A stretch of DNA of 10,323 bases from Casp-actino8 sp037147055. Its GTDB lineage: Bacteria > Actinomycetota > Acidimicrobiia > Acidimicrobiales > Ilumatobacteraceae. Within the stretch, counting starts at the first letter, position 1. Every line of letters begins with the position of its first letter. The stretch is taken from the NCBI GenBank assembly GCA_037147055.1, contig JBAWVW010000064.1:1-10323 (forward strand), in the 5' to 3' direction. The notes under the pieces were generated by a model, which saw only the letters and a list, made by a program, of their open reading frames with translations, was not told where the DNA came from and ran no database searches. A program made the translations under genes and the position numbers. Shown one piece after another: positions 7,054 through 10,323 of this stretch.

Positions 7054-7503
7054 GTGAGCCAACCTGCGATCAACTTCACCGATAGCCCCTCTGAACACCG
7101 AGTTCGCGAATTATTTCTGGCCGCTCAAGATGTGCAGGCCCGTGCATATGCGCCGTATTCGCATTTTCTTGTCGGGGCGGCAATCCTGACTCCCACAGGG
7201 AAGATTTATGTTGGTTGCAATGTGGAGAATGCTGCTTACCCAGTGGGGAGTTGCGCAGAGGCTGGGGCTATAGCGGCGATGGTTGCCGGAGGAGATACGG
7301 AGATCGCCGTTTTGGTCACCATTTGCGATAGCGCTGATGTCGGAACTTGTTGTGGTGGTTGTCGGCAAAGAGTTCGCGAGTTCGCAAAATCGGATACGCC
7401 CATCTATGCCTGCGGGCCAGACGGGATTCGTGCCGTCTTCACTATGGAACAGTTGTTGCCAACATCTTTCGGACCTGAAAACTTGGTTGGTTTTGTTTCG
7501 TGA
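7054..7503 (+). CDS. cdd: Cytidine deaminase
   Basis: Zinc enzyme that deaminates cytidine and deoxycytidine to uridine and deoxyuridine in pyrimidine salvage. The 149-residue protein has the short homotetrameric form: AYAPYSHFLVGAA (31-43), CNVENAAYPVGSCAEAGAI (55-73) with zinc ligand Cys67 and proton-shuttle Glu69, and CCGGCRQ (99-105) with zinc ligands Cys100 and Cys103. The usual Pro before Cys100 is replaced by Cys99. The C-terminal LLPTSFGPENL is typical. GTG 7054 is the start, with AAGG 7 bases upstream or a leaderless TAAGGT. Its stop overlaps the deoC start by 4 bases (GTGA), so the two are translated together. Diverges from plsC. Confidence 0.96.
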   Translation: MSQPAINFTDSPSEHRVRELFLAAQDVQARAYAPYSHFLVGAAILTPTGKIYVGCNVENAAYPVGSCAEAGAIAAMVAGGDTEIAVLVTICDSADVGTCCGGCRQRVREFAKSDTPIYACGPDGIRAVFTMEQLLPTSFGPENLVGFVS

Positions 7504-8231
7504 ACGAAAAGCGTTTGCTTGCTCAACGAATTTTATCGTTGATTGATCTCACCAATCTCAACGATGGTTGCACCCCAGAAGATATAAGAACTTTATGTGC
7601 GCGAGCTAGCGGTCCGTGGGGTCACACCGCAGCTGTTTGCGTTTGGCCAAGATTTGTTGGACTTTGCAAATCGCTATTGACCGATTCACCGATCCAAGTT
7701 GCAACAGTTGTCAACTTTCCTAGTGGTGATGGCGAGGTAGCAGCGACTATCAATGAAACAGTTGATGCTTTAATCGCTGGTGCTGATGAGATTGATCTTG
7801 TTTTGCCATATACGGCGCTGCAACGCAGCGATGAGTCAACTGTCATTGTGATGTTGTCAGCGATTCGCAACGTCGTGCCTGCGCCAAGTTTGTTGAAGGT
7901 CATTCTTGAAACGGGAGAATTAGTGGATCCAATCTTGATTGAACGTGCTGCTCACATGGCTATTAGTGCCGGCGCTGACTTCATCAAGACATCGACTGGC
8001 AAGACCCGCACCTCAGCCACACCAGATGCAGTCATGATCATGCTTGACACCATTCGTGCTTCGGGTCGTGCAGTCGGTCTAAAACCGTCGGGGGGAATAA
8101 GGACTGTTGACGATGCCCGTGGGTACCTCGAACTTGCAGATGCCGTGATGGGTCAGGACTGGGCAACGCCCCAAACATTTCGTTTTGGGGCGAGTGGACT
8201 GCTTGATGCCGTTGAGTCTGAACTTGCCTAG
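7500..8231 (+). CDS. deoC: Deoxyribose-phosphate aldolase
   Basis: Cleaves 2-deoxy-D-ribose 5-phosphate to glyceraldehyde 3-phosphate and acetaldehyde, feeding deoxynucleoside sugar into glycolysis. The 243-residue class I aldolase resembles the E. coli-type DeoC branch. LIDLTNLNDGCT (14-25) opens the barrel, VATVVNFPSGD (67-77) and ADEIDLVLP (95-103) carry Asp99, ADFIKTSTGKT (159-169) carries the Schiff-base Lys163, and GLKPSGGIRT (193-202) carries the second essential Lys195. FRFGAS near the end matches the family. It starts at GTG 7500 overlapping the cdd stop (GTGA) and has no Shine-Dalgarno of its own, so translation probably depends on cdd. The pyrimidine phosphorylase and phosphopentomutase that would link the two steps are not in the window. 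A 9-bp hairpin lies in the last codons. Confidence 0.96.
   Translation: MNEKRLLAQRILSLIDLTNLNDGCTPEDIRTLCARASGPWGHTAAVCVWPRFVGLCKSLLTDSPIQVATVVNFPSGDGEVAATINETVDALIAGADEIDLVLPYTALQRSDESTVIVMLSAIRNVVPAPSLLKVILETGELVDPILIERAAHMAISAGADFIKTSTGKTRTSATPDAVMIMLDTIRASGRAVGLKPSGGIRTVDDARGYLELADAVMGQDWATPQTFRFGASGLLDAVESELA
8167..8192 (+). repeat. Perfect 9-bp inverted repeat in the 3' end of deoC
   Basis: CGCCCCAAA (8167-8175) and TTTGGGGCG (8184-8192) form a perfect stem with an 8-base loop. It lies inside the codons for the conserved TFRFGA segment, about 40 bases before the stop. No T-run follows, so it is not a standard intrinsic terminator. Confidence 0.6.
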
Positions 8232-8363
8232 TGGGAAAGTCCGAATCTGAGAAGATCTTAAGCACATCGGCCCCACAGTCATATCTCACCTTCTCTTTCC
8301 TGCGATGTGAGTTTCAGCGTTTAGAGTTGATTACGAAGCGATCTTGCGACTGAAAGGCTTGTC
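8232..8363. other. Largest intergenic gap (132 bp), deoC to nitrilase-family gene
   Basis: It contains a 7-bp inverted repeat, CACATCG (8263-8269) and CGATGTG (8303-8309), separated by 33 bases. Overlapping the right arm is a second short pairing, CTCAC (8285-8289) with GTGAG (8307-8311). There is also an 8-base palindrome AAGATCTT. No terminator with a T-run and no RNA gene is evident. The downstream end carries the candidate promoter and ribosome site of the next gene. Confidence 0.4.
8322..8357 (+). promoter_or_regulatory. Candidate -10 (TAGAGT) and Shine-Dalgarno (GAAAGG) of the nitrilase-family gene
   Basis: TAGAGT (8322-8327) would start a transcript near 8334 with about 30 bases of leader. 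GAAAGG (8352-8357) sits 6 bases before ATG 8364. This contrasts with the leaderless layout of most other first genes here. The -35 is not convincing. Confidence 0.4.
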
Positions 8364-9134
8364 ATGAAAATTGCAGCAATACAACATGACATCGCTTGGT
8401 GCGATCGACAAGCAAACTTCAATCATCTGGCAGTGCTGATTGCTGAGGCAGAACTTAATGGAGCCAAACTGGTGTTGTTGGCTGAGACATTCTCCACTGG
8501 TTTTGCTGTTCAAGAAGAGAACTTCGCTGAACCTCAAGGCGGACCATCTTCTGCGTTCTTAGTTTCGATGGCTATAGAACACGGCATATGGATTGGGGGA
8601 ACATGTCCCGAAATCGCTGTAGATAGCGATGACGCTCGACCTGCCAACACCTTTGTTTTAGTGAGTCCGCAGGGTGTGGAACATCGTTATCGCAAAATTC
8701 ATCCTTTTACTTATGGTGGCGAAGACCGATATATTCGTTCTGGTTCGGAATTTGTCATGGTTGATGTTGAGGGATTACGAGTCACACTCTTTGTGTGTTA
8801 CGACTTGCGGTTCGCTGACGAATTTTGGAAACTTGCTGACGACACTGATGTCTATCTAGTACCAGCAAATTGGCCTGAGGCAAGACGCACACATTGGTTG
8901 ACTCTGCTCGAGGCACGTGCCATTGAGAATCAGGCGTATGTCATCGGGTGCAATCGTGTCGGGATTGGTGGATCACTGGTGTACAGCGGTGACAGTCGCA
9001 TCTTTGATCCACTCGGTGAAACTTTGGCAGAAGGAAAATCTGGGGAAGAGTGCATTCTGTACGCCGAGGTCACGGGGAATCAAGTCCAGGAAGTGCGCGA
9101 CAAGTTTCGATTTTTGCAGGACCGTCGTTCATAG
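8364..9134 (+). CDS. Nitrilase-superfamily carbon-nitrogen hydrolase, YafV/omega-amidase-like
   Basis: Cytoplasmic amidase of the nitrilase superfamily. The closest recognisable relatives are YafV/Nit2-type omega-amidases, which hydrolyse 2-oxoglutaramate or 2-oxosuccinamate left by glutamine and asparagine transaminases, with a proposed role alongside methionine salvage. The 256-residue protein has the Glu-Lys-Cys triad: Glu41 in LLAETFSTGF, Lys111 in RYRKIHPF, and Cys145 in FVCYDLRF. The downstream block with ANWPEARRTHW, ARAIENQAYVIGCNRVG and YSGDSRIFDPLGE matches YafV closely. The Lys111 region (KIHPFTYGGED) differs from the KRHLF form of YafV, so substrate preference may differ. ATG 8364 has a good GAAAGG 6 bases upstream. 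It converges on the GNAT gene with a 3-base gap. No transaminase or methionine-salvage gene is adjacent. Confidence 0.9.
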   Translation: MKIAAIQHDIAWCDRQANFNHLAVLIAEAELNGAKLVLLAETFSTGFAVQEENFAEPQGGPSSAFLVSMAIEHGIWIGGTCPEIAVDSDDARPANTFVLVSPQGVEHRYRKIHPFTYGGEDRYIRSGSEFVMVDVEGLRVTLFVCYDLRFADEFWKLADDTDVYLVPANWPEARRTHWLTLLEARAIENQAYVIGCNRVGIGGSLVYSGDSRIFDPLGETLAEGKSGEECILYAEVTGNQVQEVRDKFRFLQDRRS

Positions 9135-9137
9135 TTT

Positions 9138-9617
9138 TTAGTGAAGTTTTTTAGCCATCAGGCTGACGATTTTCCCTGGTCTTGTTTCTAGTTGAGCGAC
9201 CTCAACGAAACCCTCGCGAGCATGAAATCTCAATGAGCCTTCATTGGGGGGTTGGACGTTCACTTCTAAGGTGAACCATGGGGCTTCGGTTCGCGATTCA
9301 ACCTCGCGATACAGCAGTTTTCCGATTCCTCGGCCTTGATGTGAACTGGTCATCGCCACGCGATCCAAGTAAATAAAGTTCTCGTAGTTCTCACAAAAGA
9401 AAAGGTAATTTGGACTGGCGTAGGTTGATTGCGGGGGCAGGAGCATACAAAAGCCAACTAAGTTGCCGTCTACTTCGGCACCAATGGCGATATTGCATTG
9501 ACTGAAAATCTGCAGCATCGCTTCTCGAGTCTCTTGACCCACTGCGGGAACATTCTCTTCGTTAATAGCCATGATGGCGTCAATATCGGTGAGGGCAAGA
9601 TTACGAATTATCGGCAC
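9138..9617 (-). CDS. GNAT-family N-acetyltransferase (COG3818-like)
   Basis: Acetyl-CoA-dependent N-acetyltransferase with unknown acceptor. The 159-residue protein covers one GNAT fold: N-terminal AINEENVPAVG (17-27), motif A FIYLDRVAMTSSHQGRGIGKL (81-101) with the pyrophosphate-binding QGRGIG loop (94-99), and motif B around EVNVQPPNEGSLRFHAREGF (118-137). This combination fits the predicted acetyltransferase group COG3818. GTG 9617 is the first possible start after an in-frame TAG four codons upstream. It lacks a Shine-Dalgarno at a usable distance but has TAGTTT 6 bases before it, which suggests a leaderless transcript. It diverges from msrA across 41 bases, and the two promoters appear to overlap. 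Acceptor could be a small amine or antibiotic; nothing in the sequence decides. Confidence 0.9.
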   Translation of the reverse strand: MPIIRNLALTDIDAIMAINEENVPAVGQETREAMLQIFSQCNIAIGAEVDGNLVGFCMLLPPQSTYASPNYLFFCENYENFIYLDRVAMTSSHQGRGIGKLLYREVESRTEAPWFTLEVNVQPPNEGSLRFHAREGFVEVAQLETRPGKIVSLMAKKLH

Positions 9618-9623
9618 AGGACA

Positions 9624-9629
9624 AAACTA
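9624..9629 (-). promoter_or_regulatory. Candidate -10 element (TAGTTT) for the GNAT gene, leaderless type
   Basis: TAGTTT on the minus strand ends 6 bases before GTG 9617. It occupies the place where the -35 of the divergent msrA promoter would be. Confidence 0.45.
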
Positions 9630-9646
9630 CTTCTCCCGTAGGGGCG

Positions 9647-9652
9647 TAACAT
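9647..9652 (+). promoter_or_regulatory. Candidate -10 element (TAACAT) for msrA, leaderless type
   Basis: TAACAT ends 6 bases before ATG 9659. It is exactly 17 bases from the opposed TAGTTT of the GNAT promoter, so the two cannot easily be occupied together. Confidence 0.45.
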
Positions 9653-9658
9653 CTGTTC

Positions 9659-10309
9659 ATGCTTTTTTCCAAAAGGAACAATGAGATGGTCAGCCCACAA
9701 GATGCCTTGCCTGGTCGCACCGATCAGACCATGCCGGTACCTGAGAAGCATTTTGTTCTTGATGCACCACTGCGCGGACCGTGGCCAACAGGTTGCGAAA
9801 CCGCCGTCTTTGGTATGGGCTGTTTCTGGGGGGCCGAGCGTATCTTTTGGCAGTTGCCTGGTGTCTTTTCAACTGCTGTTGGCTATGCCGGTGGTTACAC
9901 ACCAAACTGCACCTACGAAGAGAACTGTTCAGGTTTGACAGGTCATGCTGAAGTTTTTTTTGTGATTTACGATCCCACCGTGATCAGTTACGAATCGTTA
10001 CTCAAAGTGTTTTGGGAAAATCACAATCCGACTCAAGGCATGCGACAAGGCAATGACATGGGCTCGCAGTATCGCAGCGCGATTTACACCACCACTGCTT
10101 CGCAAATGGATGTCGCGCAGGCCTCATGCGCTTTGTTTCAAACAAAACTCAATGAGGCTGGGTATGGAACGATCACGACAGAAATAGCCGTCATGGGCGA
10201 GTGGTATTACGGCGAGCCTTATCATCAGCAATATCTCGCAAAGAATCCCAATGGATATTGCGGAATCGGCGGAATGGGTGTCTCATGCCCGATTGGTACT
10301 GGGGCGTAA
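9659..10309 (+). CDS. msrA: Peptide methionine (S)-S-oxide reductase
   Basis: Reduces the S epimer of methionine sulfoxide in proteins and as free amino acid, repairing oxidative damage in the cytoplasm with thioredoxin as reductant. The 216-residue protein is of the long E. coli-like MsrA type. Catalytic Cys55 lies in GMGCFWGAER (52-61), followed by VGYAGGYTPN (74-83), TGHAEVF (94-100), VFWENHNPTQGMRQGND (117-133), GSQYRSAIY (135-143) and C-terminal NPNGYCGIGGMGVSCP. Cys201 and Cys210 are the likely recycling cysteines, the second displaced by one position compared with the E. coli GVCLP end. ATG 9659 is preferred because its first residues (MLFSKRNN) align with the E. coli start MSLFDKKH and TAACAT lies 6 bases before it. 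A second ATG (9686) has an AAGGA 8 bases upstream and could give a 9-residue shorter form. Diverges from the GNAT gene. Confidence 0.96.
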   Translation: MLFSKRNNEMVSPQDALPGRTDQTMPVPEKHFVLDAPLRGPWPTGCETAVFGMGCFWGAERIFWQLPGVFSTAVGYAGGYTPNCTYEENCSGLTGHAEVFFVIYDPTVISYESLLKVFWENHNPTQGMRQGNDMGSQYRSAIYTTTASQMDVAQASCALFQTKLNEAGYGTITTEIAVMGEWYYGEPYHQQYLAKNPNGYCGIGGMGVSCPIGTGA

Positions 10310-10323
10310 CGAGGCTAAGCAGC

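Noticed and set aside
7622..7903. 93-codon minus-strand frame inside deoC
   Set aside because: It is antisense to the aldolase barrel core, with no start signal or known family.
1..10323. CRISPR array, tRNA/rRNA, insertion sequence or phage/defence genes
   Set aside because: No regularly spaced repeats, cloverleaf-like segments, transposase motifs or terminal repeats were found; every gene is a metabolic or housekeeping family.

Overview
The window looks like ordinary chromosomal DNA from an actinobacterium of moderate GC (about half G+C by eye). The evidence is a mycothiol-dependent maleylpyruvate isomerase-like protein of the TIGR03085 type, which is typical of Actinobacteria. Many GTG starts, ATGA/GTGA stop-start overlaps and apparent leaderless promoters fit the same picture. 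A free-living low-GC freshwater or marine lineage would fit, but that placement is inference. I see no rRNA, tRNA, CRISPR array, insertion sequence, phage gene or attachment site. All twelve genes match recognisable families and no gene-free stretch exceeds about 130 bases.

Left half, minus strand (5740 down to 1): five genes read in one direction and look like an operon. They are oligoribonuclease (orn), a metallo-beta-lactamase-fold hydrolase, a sulfatase/phosphonate monoester hydrolase, a TIGR03085 protein, and a family 3 glycoside hydrolase whose 3' end runs off the window. Two junctions are 4-base ATGA overlaps. The sulfatase, MBL hydrolase and cytoplasmic GH3 enzyme suggest intracellular trimming of small sulfated, phosphorylated or glycosylated compounds. 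Orn at the head is a housekeeping enzyme for 2-5 nt RNA.

Middle (5741-8231): dut (dUTPase) diverges from orn and converges on plsC (lysophosphatidate acyltransferase) with a 3-base gap. plsC diverges from a coupled cdd-deoC pair (cytidine deaminase, deoxyribose-phosphate aldolase). dut, cdd and deoC all belong to pyrimidine deoxynucleotide supply and salvage.

Right part (8232-10323): a YafV/omega-amidase-like nitrilase-superfamily enzyme converges on a GNAT acetyltransferase, again with a 3-base gap. The GNAT gene diverges from msrA (peptide methionine sulfoxide reductase A), which ends just inside the window.

The most notable non-coding signal is a recurring TANNNT hexamer 6-7 bases before start codons (orn, sulfatase, dut, cdd, GNAT, msrA), the layout of leaderless actinobacterial promoters. 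In the 41-bp GNAT/msrA gap the two opposed hexamers lie exactly 17 bp apart, so each sits in the -35 position of the other. I found no convincing undescribed multi-gene system; the remaining findings are small-scale oddities in known families.
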